The notes under the pieces were generated by a model. The model did not search any database. It was not told the DNA's origin and was given only the letters and a program-made list of their open reading frames with translations. Position numbers and translations under genes: made by a program. From Flavobacterium sp. N2820 (GTDB taxonomy: Bacteria > Bacteroidota > Bacteroidia > Flavobacteriales > Flavobacteriaceae), in assembly GCF_025947285.1 (NCBI RefSeq), contig NZ_CP110008.1, positions 2,929,001 through 2,993,000 on the forward strand: 64,000 nt of DNA, written 5' to 3'. Shown here piece by piece: positions 37,081-45,712 of the stretch. The stretch's first letter is position 1. Every line of letters begins with the position of its first letter.

Positions 37081-37111
37081 TTCATTCCCATCTGGGCTAA
37101 AACATAGCATT

Positions 37112-38152
37112 ATGCAAGCAAAATATTTAATTTTATTAGCAATTGGATTTTTATGCAGTTGCGCATCAGACGATTCTTCAGAATACCAAAACATTCCAAT
37201 TGATTATCAAGTGCCTTCAAATTTTCCACCATTAGCTTACAACATGGCTAATAACCCATTAACCGAAAAAGGTTTTGAATTAGGAAAAAAAATCTTTTAC
37301 GATGGTCGCTTGGCTTCAGATGGAGTGGTTTCTTGTGGTTTTTGTCACATTCAAGAAGTCGCGTTTACACATCACGGTCACACCTTTAGTCACGGTGTTG
37401 GCGACGGAATTGGAACTCGAAATGCACCACCTATTCAAAACATGGCCTATCAAACCCAGTTTTTTTGGGACGGAGCTGCCGATCATATCGAATTGCTATC
37501 AATGGCGCCAATTTCAAACGAATTAGAAATGAATGGCAATATCATCAACATTATCAATATGATGAATAATGATAGTGAGTATAAAAAATTATTCCGTCAA
37601 GCTTTTCCAGAAGAAGAAATCAATTCCGAAAACATGTTAAAAGCATTATCACAATTTATGACCCTACTCACTTCTTCCAATTCACGTTTTGATAAATATA
37701 GAAGAAATGAAGCGGGAGGAACATTAACTTCAGACGAATTAGCGGGTTATGATTTGTTCAATCAAAAATGTGCTTCGTGTCATGCCACGGATATATTTAC
37801 TGATAATTCGTTTAGAAACAATGGATTACCAATAAATCCGTCAATAAACGACAAAGGAAGATATCTTGTAACCGAATTGGATATTGACAAATACAAGTTT
37901 AAAGTGCCAAGTTTGCGAAATATCGAAAAAACGGCACCTTACATGCACGATGGTCGTTTTTATACTTTAGAAGCAGTGTTAAATCATTATGCGTCAAGTG
38001 TTTCTAATACTCAAAATTTAGACGCAAGTTTAAACAATGGCGGAACATTAGGAATTCCGTTGACTGCAACCGAAAAATTACAACTTATTGCCTTCTTAAA
38101 AACCTTAACGGATAACGAATTTTTAACGAATCCACAATTTTCTGAATTTTAA
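37112..38152 (+). CDS. Diheme cytochrome c peroxidase-like protein (MbnH/MauG family)
   Basis: A 346-residue lipoprotein starting at the ATG at 37112; the longer frame from 37019 would place 31 residues before the signal and runs through a palindrome, so it is rejected. The lipobox is LCSC (Cys17). Two c-type heme motifs are visible: CGFCH (75-79) and CASCH (220-224), plus YMHDGRF near the end. The length and motifs fit the diheme peroxidase superfamily including CcpA, MauG and MbnH. Directly after an MbnP-like gene, the MbnH role (oxidation of a Trp in MbnP) is the best guess. Confidence 0.85.
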   Translation: MQAKYLILLAIGFLCSCASDDSSEYQNIPIDYQVPSNFPPLAYNMANNPLTEKGFELGKKIFYDGRLASDGVVSCGFCHIQEVAFTHHGHTFSHGVGDGIGTRNAPPIQNMAYQTQFFWDGAADHIELLSMAPISNELEMNGNIINIINMMNNDSEYKKLFRQAFPEEEINSENMLKALSQFMTLLTSSNSRFDKYRRNEAGGTLTSDELAGYDLFNQKCASCHATDIFTDNSFRNNGLPINPSINDKGRYLVTELDIDKYKFKVPSLRNIEKTAPYMHDGRFYTLEAVLNHYASSVSNTQNLDASLNNGGTLGIPLTATEKLQLIAFLKTLTDNEFLTNPQFSEF

Positions 38153-38153
38153 A

Positions 38154-39116
38154 ATGAAAAAATATATCATCGTTTTCCTATTGATTTTTCAATATGGATT
38201 TACAACCGAAAAAGACAGTTTGTCAACAATTAATCCGTTTTTAAAATTTCATCAAGTTTCTGAGGATTTTTTTGATGATTGCGATGCTTGTGGCTGTTCG
38301 GCAAGCGGCGGAAGTATGGGTTTTGCTTCTATGTTAAATACCAATTTTGTTGGAATTCGTTATTTTAATCAGTCGTATAAAAGTACGGATGGCTTGTATA
38401 GTAACTCGGCTTGGTACAACGAAAGTTACAATACGATGCAGGTTTGGGCAAGAATTCCGGTGGTGAAACAAGTACAAATTTCTGCTTTAATTCCGTATCA
38501 TTTTCATAATCGAGAATCGGCAAATGGAAAACAAAATGTTAGCGGGATTGGAGATATCACCATTTTAGGAATGTATCAATTATACAAAACACATAAAGAC
38601 AGCACTTTTTTGGTTCATTCATTGCAGGCTGGAGCAGGAATAAAAGTTCCAACTGGAAAATTTGATGAAGCAAATAACGGTAGTTTCAATCCAAGTTATC
38701 AAGTAGGAACAGGAAGTTTGGATTATCTTTTAGCTACTGAATATGTAGTAAAAAGAAAAAAATTTGGACTAAATACACTTTTAAACTATGTGATAAAAAC
38801 AGAAAACAATAAAAATTATCGTTTCGGAAATCAATTCAATTATTCAGGAACTTTTTTCTATTTGTATGAAAAAGAAAAGTATTCAATAGCTCCGCAACTT
38901 GGTTTTGCAGGAGAAGTATATAAAGATAATTATCAGTTAGGACAAAAAGTTCGTAATACTGCTGGCGATATTTTCTTTGGTAAATTAGGCTTTGAAATAG
39001 GAAAAGATAAATTTTCTGTTGGAGCAAATGTAATGTTGCCAATTACCCAAAATTTGAATGGTGGTAATTTAGAAGCCAATTACCGTTGGAGTTTAAATTT
39101 AAATTATAGTTTGTAA
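38154..39116 (+). CDS. Outer-membrane beta-barrel protein of the putative copper operon
   Basis: A 320-residue protein with a signal sequence (MKKYIIVFLLIFQYGFTTEK), an unusual Cys segment DDCDACGCSASGGSMGF (~residues 43-59), then about ten amphipathic beta strands with aromatic girdles, ending in RWSLNLNYSL, as expected of an outer-membrane barrel. It starts one base after the stop of the MbnH-like gene, so it is in the same operon. The Cys motif may bind metal at the barrel entrance, and the protein may move copper or report it (inference). Family name unknown; it resembles transporter-type barrels next to MbnP in other Bacteroidota. Confidence 0.7.
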   Translation: MKKYIIVFLLIFQYGFTTEKDSLSTINPFLKFHQVSEDFFDDCDACGCSASGGSMGFASMLNTNFVGIRYFNQSYKSTDGLYSNSAWYNESYNTMQVWARIPVVKQVQISALIPYHFHNRESANGKQNVSGIGDITILGMYQLYKTHKDSTFLVHSLQAGAGIKVPTGKFDEANNGSFNPSYQVGTGSLDYLLATEYVVKRKKFGLNTLLNYVIKTENNKNYRFGNQFNYSGTFFYLYEKEKYSIAPQLGFAGEVYKDNYQLGQKVRNTAGDIFFGKLGFEIGKDKFSVGANVMLPITQNLNGGNLEANYRWSLNLNYSL

Positions 39117-39117
39117 T

Positions 39118-39150
39118 AAAAAAAGGAACTCATTTTGAGTTCCTTTTTTT
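39118..39150. terminator. Bidirectional intrinsic terminator
   Basis: AAAAGGAACTCA / TGAGTTCCTTTT (39121-39132 and 39136-39147) with A-run left and T-run right, between the converging copper operon and lysS (stop at 39153). Confidence 0.92.
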
Positions 39151-39152
39151 AT

Positions 39153-40850
39153 TTATTTCCCTAAATATTCAGCAATTTTATTATCACCGTCAACAGTAAT
39201 TTTCATTAAGCCATGTTTGCTAATTCCTTTGCTGGCAGCGTCCCATTTTTTACCGCTTAAATCGGCTTTTATTTTTAAATCTCCAATTGAGATACCTTGG
39301 TTTGCTTTTAAAATTTCGATGATGTGTTTTTCATCTTCCGTTAATTCTGGTCCTTTTTTCTCTGGTCGCATTTGTGGAAAGAACAACACTTCTTGAATCG
39401 ATGGATTATTCGTTAAAAACATGATTAATCGATCCATTCCAATTCCTAATCCAGAAGTTGGCGGCATTCCGTATTCTAATGCTCTTAAGAAATCTTCATC
39501 AATAATTCCGTTGGCTTCATCATCACCTTTTTCGGCTAAAGCCATTTGCGCTTCAAAACGTTCGCGTTGATCAATTGGGTCGTTTAATTCTGAATATGCG
39601 TTAGCGATTTCTTTACCACAAACCATCAATTCAAAACGTTCTGTTAATTCAGGATTATCTCGGTGCGATTTACATAAAGGCGACATTTCTTTTGGATAAT
39701 CGGTGATAAAAGTTGGTTGAATGAAGTTACCTTCACATTTTTCACCAAAAATCTCATCAATTAATTTTCCTTTACCCATGGTATCGTTTACTTCGATTCC
39801 CATAGACTTGGCAGCTTCGCGCAATTCATCTTCCGATTTTCCTGTAATGTCATAACCAGTGAATTGTTTGATAGCATCGGTCATTGTCACTCTTGCGTAA
39901 GGAGCTTTGAAGTTTACTTTATGTTCGCCAAAAGTAGCTTCCGTAGTTCCGTTTACTTGAGTGGCACAATATTCTAATAAATTCTCGGTCATTTCCATCA
40001 TCCAATTGTAGTCTTTGTAGGCTACATAAATTTCCATTGCGGTAAATTCTGGATTGTGGGTTCTGTCCATTCCTTCGTTACGGAAATTTTTCGAAAATTC
40101 GTAAACGCCATCAAATCCACCAACGATTAATCTTTTCAAATATAATTCGTTAGCAATTCGCATGTATAACGGAATATCTAAACTGTTATGATGTGTAATA
40201 AAAGGACGCGCTGCCGCTCCACCAGGAATCGATTGTAGAACAGGAGTTTCTACTTCCATATAACCTGCTTCATTAAAGAAAGTTCGCATAGCGGTGAACA
40301 ATTTGGTTCTTTTCATGAACACTTCTTTCACATGTGGATTTACTACTAAATCTACATAACGCATACGGTAGCGTAATTCTGGGTCAGTAAACGCATCAAA
40401 TACATGACCTTCTTCGTCAGTTTTTGGTAACGGAAGCGGTTTTAATGTTTTACTCAACATTTTAAAATCATCTACACGAACACACATAGCGCCTACTTTC
40501 GTCATGAATAATTCACCTTCAATTCCAATAAAATCACCTAAATCGGTTAATTTTTTGAAAACTTGATTGTAAAGCGTTTTGTCTTCGCCTTCGCAAAGTA
40601 CATCGCGATTAAAATACAACTGAATTCTTCCTTCGCTGTCTTGTAATTCAGCAAACGAAGCTTTTCCTTGATCACGAACACTCATCAAACGTCCAGCCAA
40701 AATAACCTTCTTACCTTCTTCAAAATTTTCCTTCACTTGCTTTGAAGTGTGACTCACCGGAAATAAATCCGCTGGATAAGGGTTAATTCCAAGTTCGCGT
40801 AAAGCGTTTAATTTGTCTCTTCTAATGATTTCTTGTTCTGAAAGTTGCAT
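39153..40850 (-). CDS. lysS: Lysyl-tRNA synthetase, class II
   Basis: A 565-residue enzyme that charges tRNA-Lys. N-terminal OB anticodon-binding domain (~60-145; VILAGRLMSVRDQGKASFAEL), class II motif 2 FRNEGMDRTHNPEFTAMEIY (~250) and motif 3 GLGIGMDRL (~475). After the normal end (LFFPQMRPE) comes a ~60-residue C-terminal extension (ELTEDEKHIIEILKANQGIS ... KITVDGDNKIAEYLGK) with the look of a small winged-helix domain; E. coli LysS (505 residues) lacks it. The promoter is at 40870-40900. Confident of function; the role of the extension is unknown. Confidence 0.97.
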   Translation of the reverse strand: MQLSEQEIIRRDKLNALRELGINPYPADLFPVSHTSKQVKENFEEGKKVILAGRLMSVRDQGKASFAELQDSEGRIQLYFNRDVLCEGEDKTLYNQVFKKLTDLGDFIGIEGELFMTKVGAMCVRVDDFKMLSKTLKPLPLPKTDEEGHVFDAFTDPELRYRMRYVDLVVNPHVKEVFMKRTKLFTAMRTFFNEAGYMEVETPVLQSIPGGAAARPFITHHNSLDIPLYMRIANELYLKRLIVGGFDGVYEFSKNFRNEGMDRTHNPEFTAMEIYVAYKDYNWMMEMTENLLEYCATQVNGTTEATFGEHKVNFKAPYARVTMTDAIKQFTGYDITGKSEDELREAAKSMGIEVNDTMGKGKLIDEIFGEKCEGNFIQPTFITDYPKEMSPLCKSHRDNPELTERFELMVCGKEIANAYSELNDPIDQRERFEAQMALAEKGDDEANGIIDEDFLRALEYGMPPTSGLGIGMDRLIMFLTNNPSIQEVLFFPQMRPEKKGPELTEDEKHIIEILKANQGISIGDLKIKADLSGKKWDAASKGISKHGLMKITVDGDNKIAEYLGK

Positions 40851-40869
40851 AGTATTGTATTTAAGCGTG

Positions 40870-40900
40870 CAAAGATAATTTATTTTGTTTCAAGTTTCAA
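40870..40900 (-). promoter_or_regulatory. Bacteroidetes-type promoter of lysS
   Basis: On the minus strand: TTG (40898-40900), 20-nt spacer, TATCTTTG (40870-40877), 20 bp before the ATG at 40850. Confidence 0.75.
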
Positions 40901-40929
40901 GTTCAAAGTTTAATGTTTTTTGGAGATAA

Positions 40930-41013
40930 TAGTTCGGGCTTTTTTGGTTTCTATTTTCCTGCCATCCGTTATATCTTTTTTTCAAAAAGGATGTCGCTCC
41001 TGTCAGGGCTAAT
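40930..41013. repeat. Putative dispersed intergenic element ending in TCAGGGCTAA
   Basis: Contains CCTGCCATCCGTTATATC, a small palindromic core (ATCTTTTTTTCAAAAAGGAT, 40973-40992) and CTGTCAGGGCTAA (41000-41012). Relatives lie at 36963-37099 and 51140-51186, each just upstream of a plus-strand gene. Confidence 0.6.
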
Positions 41014-41027
41014 TAGCAAACTATTTG

Positions 41028-41035
41028 TATCTTTG
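41028..41035 (+). promoter_or_regulatory. -7 element for lipB
   Basis: TATCTTTG, 32 bp before the lipB ATG. No TTG lies at the usual -33 distance, where the dispersed element ends instead. Confidence 0.6.
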
Positions 41036-41067
41036 CGAAACTTTTTCAAAACACAATTTCGGTTATC

Positions 41068-41763
41068 ATGAATAAAAAAGTCCAACTTCAAGATTTAGGA
41101 AATAAAGATTATAAAGATACTTGGGATTATCAAGAAGCATTATTCAAAGAAATTGTGGACATTAAAATTCAAAATAGGAGAGAGGAAACTTTGATTCCTA
41201 CTCCAAATTATTTCTTATACGTAGAACATCCTCATGTTTATACTTTAGGAAAAAGTGGAGACGTAACTAATTTATTACTTTCTGAAAAGCAATTGGAAGC
41301 AAAAGGAGCCACTTTTTATAAAATTAATAGAGGTGGAGATATTACGTATCATGGGCCAGGGCAAATTGTGGGTTACCCTATTTTAGATTTAGAAAATTTT
41401 TTTACCGACATCCATAAATATTTACGTTTCCTAGAAGAAGCTATTATTTTAACTTTAGCAGAATATGGTTTACATGGAACCAGAAGCGAAGGAGAAACAG
41501 GAGTTTGGTTTGATGTAGGAACGCCATTTGCAAGAAAAATTTGTGCTATGGGTGTTCGTGCTTCGCGTTGGGTAACCATGCATGGTTTTGCATTAAATGT
41601 AAATGCCGATTTGGGCTATTTTGATAATATTATTCCATGTGGGATAAAAGGTAAAGCTGTAACTTCAATGCATGCTGAATTAGGTAAAGAAATAAACGAA
41701 CAAGAAGTTAAAGGAAAAATTCTAAAACATTTTCAAAATTTGTTTGAAACCGAGATTATTTAA
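41068..41763 (+). CDS. lipB: Octanoyl-[acyl carrier protein]:protein N-octanoyltransferase
   Basis: A 231-residue enzyme that moves octanoate from ACP to lipoyl domains, the first step of lipoate synthesis. Signatures: [30 protein letters not shown] (~89), [30 protein letters not shown] with the catalytic Lys, and IIPCGI with the catalytic Cys. About 20 residues longer at the N-terminus than E. coli LipB, as usual in this group. Its last 4 bp overlap the end of the convergent rnhB gene; no terminator lies between them. Confidence 0.95.
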   Translation: MNKKVQLQDLGNKDYKDTWDYQEALFKEIVDIKIQNRREETLIPTPNYFLYVEHPHVYTLGKSGDVTNLLLSEKQLEAKGATFYKINRGGDITYHGPGQIVGYPILDLENFFTDIHKYLRFLEEAIILTLAEYGLHGTRSEGETGVWFDVGTPFARKICAMGVRASRWVTMHGFALNVNADLGYFDNIIPCGIKGKAVTSMHAELGKEINEQEVKGKILKHFQNLFETEII

Positions 41764-42419
41764 AAATCTAAAGTCAATTGCTCAGGTAATAATCGGAAAC
41801 TCATTCGATGGTATTTACAAGGGCCATATTTTTTTATTGCTTCTCTGTGATCTTTTGTAGGATACCCTTTGTTTTTCTTCCAGTTATACATTGGAAATTC
41901 CTCATGAATTTTATTCATATACTCATCGCGATACGTTTTTGCTAAAACAGATGCGGCTGCAATACTCAAGTATTTGCTATCTCCTTTAATAATGCTTGTA
42001 TTGGGGATTGATTTTAATAATTCAATTTCATCCGAGGTAAATATTTTTCCTGTTTTTTGTTTCATACCTAATTTTCCATTCAAGGGTCGATTTCCATCTA
42101 CAATTATAAATTCAGGAGTAGGGTTTAATTTTAAAATACATTCTTGCATGGCTTTCATGGAGGCATTTAAAATATTGATTTCGTCAATTTCTGTATTATG
42201 TATATGAGTCACAGAAAATGAAACGGCAGTAGTTTCAATTATTGGTTTTAATTTCTCTCGTATTTTTTCTGATAATTGTTTGGAGTCGTTGAGTAAAGTA
42301 AGCTCAAATTCTGTTGGAAGTAAAATGGCAGCAGCAGTTACAGGACCAGCTAAACACCCTCTTCCTGCTTCGTCGGTTCCGCACTCTAAAACTAAATTGC
42401 TATAACTTTTACTTAACAT
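41760..42419 (-). CDS. rnhB: Ribonuclease HII
   Basis: A 219-residue enzyme that cuts the RNA strand of RNA-DNA hybrids and removes misincorporated ribonucleotides. The [14 protein letters not shown] motif with the first acidic residues lies near residue 13, followed by IVDGNRPL and [25 protein letters not shown] segments. I place the start at the ATG at 42419 ([14 protein letters not shown]); the TTG five codons earlier lies on the -7 element CAAAAATA (42432-42439) and is unlikely. Tail-to-tail overlap of 4 bp with lipB. Confidence 0.95.
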   Translation of the reverse strand: MLSKSYSNLVLECGTDEAGRGCLAGPVTAAAILLPTEFELTLLNDSKQLSEKIREKLKPIIETTAVSFSVTHIHNTEIDEINILNASMKAMQECILKLNPTPEFIIVDGNRPLNGKLGMKQKTGKIFTSDEIELLKSIPNTSIIKGDSKYLSIAAASVLAKTYRDEYMNKIHEEFPMYNWKKNKGYPTKDHREAIKKYGPCKYHRMSFRLLPEQLTLDF

Positions 42420-42535
42420 CACTTTTTTTGACAAAAATATAATTTTTCACGCAACCTTTTTGCTATATATTCATCTTTATAATGAGATTGTTCCATAAAA
42501 TGTTTTTTTAAAACTAAAACTTTAACAAAAATAAA

Positions 42536-42601
42536 TTAGTAATATTCCGAAGTATTATTTGTTTATTTAAGAAATTATTAAGAAGTTTGCGGAATAACTA
42601 A
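42536..42601 (+). promoter_or_regulatory. Inverted repeat in the leader of the susC-susD operon
   Basis: TTAGT-aa-TATTCCG (42536-42549) and CGGAATA-ACTAA (42590-42601) form an interrupted 12-bp stem with a 40-nt AT-rich loop, ending 16 bp before the susC ATG. It could be an operator or an mRNA structure. Confidence 0.5.
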
Positions 42602-42617
42602 CTCAAATAAATTTAAT

Positions 42618-45600
42618 ATGAGATCGAAGTTCAAATGGATTTTTACGCTTTTAGTAGCGTTTACGATGCAGTTTTCGTTCGCGCAACAGAAAACTGTTAC
42701 GGGTGTGGTTTCTGATGACCTAGGCCCTGTTGCTGGTGCTAACGTTGTTGTAAAAGGAACAACAACAGGTACTACAACTGATTTTGATGGTAATTATTCC
42801 ATCAGTGCAAAACAAGGTGATGTTTTAGTAATTTCTTACGCTGGAAGTACACAAAGTGTTACTGTTGGTGCTGGAAATACTTACAATGTTACTTTAAAAG
42901 TGGTAGAGATTGATGAAACGGTTGTTGTTGGTGTAATGGGTATTAAGCGTAAAGTTGATGAATTAACATCTACAAACCAAGTGGTTAACGCTAAAGAAAT
43001 TACTCAAGCTGGTAACCCTAACGTTGTACAATCTTTAGCAGGTAAAGTTTCTGGTTTGCAAATTAACACTACTAATAATGGTGTAAATGCAACAACTAGA
43101 ATTGTATTACGTGGTACAAGATCTATTTCTGGAGATAACCAAGCATTAGTTGTAATCGATAACGTTATATCTTCAGCTTCTGTTTTACAAGCTTTAGCTC
43201 CTGAATTAATTGAATCTACTAACATTATTAAAGGTATGCAAGGTGCAGCTTTATATGGTGAGCAAGGTAGAAATGGTGTAATTATTGTTACAACTAAAAA
43301 AGGTGATAAAGACGGTAAATTAAGAGTTTCTTTGAATTCTTCTGTTGATTTTGAAAGCGTTTCATTCATTGCTCAACGTCAAGAGCGTTATGGACAAGGA
43401 TGGAATGGACAACATATCTCTTATGAAAATGGAGGATGGGGTGCTGAAATGGACGGCGTAGTTAGACCAGTAGGTATGGCTCAAGCAGATGGTACATATA
43501 TCATGGCTCCATATTCACCAATTGAAGATAATATTAAAGAATTTTTTGAAACAGGTACTGTTTTTCAAAATGGTTTATCTATTAGTGGTGGTAACATTAA
43601 CGATGGTTATGTGTTGTTGTCTGCTAATAAACAAAATACAAACTTTGTTGTTGACGGTGATGAGTTAAATAGAAATTCATTCTTGTTTAAAGCAGGTAAG
43701 AAATTTGATAAGTGGACAGTTGATGGTAATATTAACTACATTACTCAAAGAACTGAAACAACTTCATCAAACTTGTTTACAGATTTATTACAAACAGCTA
43801 CAAATATTCCAATTGAGCGTTTTGAAAATTCTGGACAATCAGGACACTGGACTTCTTACTACAATAACCCTTATTGGTTAAGAGATAATGTTAGAAATAC
43901 AAACCGTTCTAATTATGTAAGTATGATTGGTACATTAAATTATGAATTGAATAAAAACATCAATTTTAATTATGTAGCTAACTTAAGACTTTCTGATGCA
44001 AGTGGTTTATCATATACTAATGGATATACTGACTTATTGCAAGTTGGAGGTGGAGATCAAACAATTGTTTCTTCTTTTGATGCTTCAACTCAATACTCTA
44101 GAAGTTTTTACGGAGACTTTATGGTGAACTTTGATTACATGTTAACAGATAATATTTCTTTCAAAGCGAATATTGGATCTAACATGCAAGATAGTATGAC
44201 TGAATTCACTTCTGTTGGTGGAAATAACTTAACAGTTCCAGGTTTATACAATATCAGTAATATTACTGGAGACCCAAGAAGAGATAATGGATTTACAAGA
44301 ACAAGAAGATTTTCTTTATTTGCTAACGTTGACTTAGGTTATAAAGAATATTTATTCTTGAATTTAACAGGTCGTAACGACTGGAATTCTACATTTACAG
44401 GTGGTGAAAAAGATAATTATTTCTATCCTTCTGCTGGGGTTTCTTTCATTCCTACAAAAGCTTTTGATGGTTTAAAATCTGATAAAGGTGTTAATTATTT
44501 AAAAGTATACGGAAATATTGTACGTGTTGGTAATGCTTCATCATTAGGGGCATATGGTTTAAATTCATTATATGCTACGGCAGCTGGTTATCCATTTGGT
44601 GCATTAAGTTCTTTTGCTCCAGATCAAACTCCAGTTAACCCTGCATTATCTCCTGAGTTCTTAACTACAGTTGATTTTGGTGTGAACTTAGAATTATTCA
44701 AAAGTAGAGTTACTTTAGATGCATCTATTTATAGAACGGTTTCTACAGACTTAATTACTAACCAATCAACTTCTGCTGGTTCAGGTATTTCTACATACTT
44801 AACTAACTTAGGTAAAGCGACTACTGATGGTTATGAAATTGAATTAGGTTTTACTCCTATCAAAGCTTCTGACTTTAATGACTTAGGTTTGAAATGGGAA
44901 AATCGTATTGCTTACTCAACTAATAAAACTATTGTTAATGACGTTTCAGCTACTGCAGATGAAATTGCTTTAGTAAATTTCACAGGTAATGGAGTTGGTA
45001 TTTTTGCAACTGAAGGAGAAGAGTTTCCTTTAATTAAAGGTATTGCTTATGAAAGAGATGATCAAGGTAGAGTATTAATTGATCCAGTAACTGGTAATCC
45101 AATTAGAACTACAGAATATAAAGTTTTAGGTAAAGCTACACCAGATTATATCATTAACTATAATACAGCTGTTGAGTTCAAAGGATTCCGTTTAGCTGCT
45201 GTTATGGATTATAGAACTGGTCACCAATTCTGGGCTGGTACTAAAGATTGGTTATCTTGGTCAGGTCACTTATATGAGTCAGCTGAAAACGGTAGAAATG
45301 GATTTATTTTCCCTAATTCTGCTATTGAAACTGCTCCAGGTGTATATACTGAAAATACAAGCGTTGTTACTGGTGGTACAACTTATACAAGTTATTTAAA
45401 TTATTTCTCTAACGAATATAGAGCTGTAGTTGAAAACTTCGTATTAGATGCTACAGCATTTAAAGTGAGAGAACTTTCATTAAGTTATACTATTCCTGCT
45501 AAGTCTATTGAAAAAACAGGTTTAACTTCGCTTCGTTTAGGTGTTAATGCAAGAAATCCTTTCATTGTATTACCTAAAGAAAATAGAGGTTATCATGATC

Positions 45601-45701
45601 CAGAGCAATCAAGATCTTCAGGTAATGATCAAGGTTTAGCAGTTACAGGTCAATATCCTGCAACTAGAACTTTCGGTTTCTCTCTTAATGCTTCATTTTA
45701 A
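42618..45701 (+). CDS. SusC/RagA-family TonB-linked outer-membrane protein
   Basis: A 1027-residue outer-membrane importer. Signal peptide (to ~FSFAQ, residue 23), carboxypeptidase-like regulatory domain (VTGVVSDDLGPVAGANVVVKG, ~26-110), plug domain (QSLAGKVSGLQINTT; LRGTRSISGDNQALVVIDNV; GQAALYGEQGRNGVIIVTTKKG-like stretch at ~200-230) and a 22-strand-type barrel ending in FGFSLNASF. It works with the SusD-like lipoprotein 12 bp downstream as a lidded transporter energised by TonB. The substrate cannot be told; there is no glycoside hydrolase, sigma/anti-sigma or hybrid sensor beside it, which argues against a classic polysaccharide locus. Codon choice (GGT, GCT, TTA) resembles that of tuf, suggesting high expression. 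Confidence 0.93.
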   Translation: MRSKFKWIFTLLVAFTMQFSFAQQKTVTGVVSDDLGPVAGANVVVKGTTTGTTTDFDGNYSISAKQGDVLVISYAGSTQSVTVGAGNTYNVTLKVVEIDETVVVGVMGIKRKVDELTSTNQVVNAKEITQAGNPNVVQSLAGKVSGLQINTTNNGVNATTRIVLRGTRSISGDNQALVVIDNVISSASVLQALAPELIESTNIIKGMQGAALYGEQGRNGVIIVTTKKGDKDGKLRVSLNSSVDFESVSFIAQRQERYGQGWNGQHISYENGGWGAEMDGVVRPVGMAQADGTYIMAPYSPIEDNIKEFFETGTVFQNGLSISGGNINDGYVLLSANKQNTNFVVDGDELNRNSFLFKAGKKFDKWTVDGNINYITQRTETTSSNLFTDLLQTATNIPIERFENSGQSGHWTSYYNNPYWLRDNVRNTNRSNYVSMIGTLNYELNKNINFNYVANLRLSDASGLSYTNGYTDLLQVGGGDQTIVSSFDASTQYSRSFYGDFMVNFDYMLTDNISFKANIGSNMQDSMTEFTSVGGNNLTVPGLYNISNITGDPRRDNGFTRTRRFSLFANVDLGYKEYLFLNLTGRNDWNSTFTGGEKDNYFYPSAGVSFIPTKAFDGLKSDKGVNYLKVYGNIVRVGNASSLGAYGLNSLYATAAGYPFGALSSFAPDQTPVNPALSPEFLTTVDFGVNLELFKSRVTLDASIYRTVSTDLITNQSTSAGSGISTYLTNLGKATTDGYEIELGFTPIKASDFNDLGLKWENRIAYSTNKTIVNDVSATADEIALVNFTGNGVGIFATEGEEFPLIKGIAYERDDQGRVLIDPVTGNPIRTTEYKVLGKATPDYIINYNTAVEFKGFRLAAVMDYRTGHQFWAGTKDWLSWSGHLYESAENGRNGFIFPNSAIETAPGVYTENTSVVTGGTTYTSYLNYFSNEYRAVVENFVLDATAFKVRELSLSYTIPAKSIEKTGLTSLRLGVNARNPFIVLPKENRGYHDPEQSRSSGNDQGLAVTGQYPATRTFGFSLNASF

Positions 45702-45712
45702 TTAAATTAGTT

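Noticed and set aside
37019..37111. Longer N-terminus for the diheme protein
   Set aside because: The extra 31 residues run through the palindrome and would bury the lipoprotein signal; ATG 37112 gives a proper lipobox.
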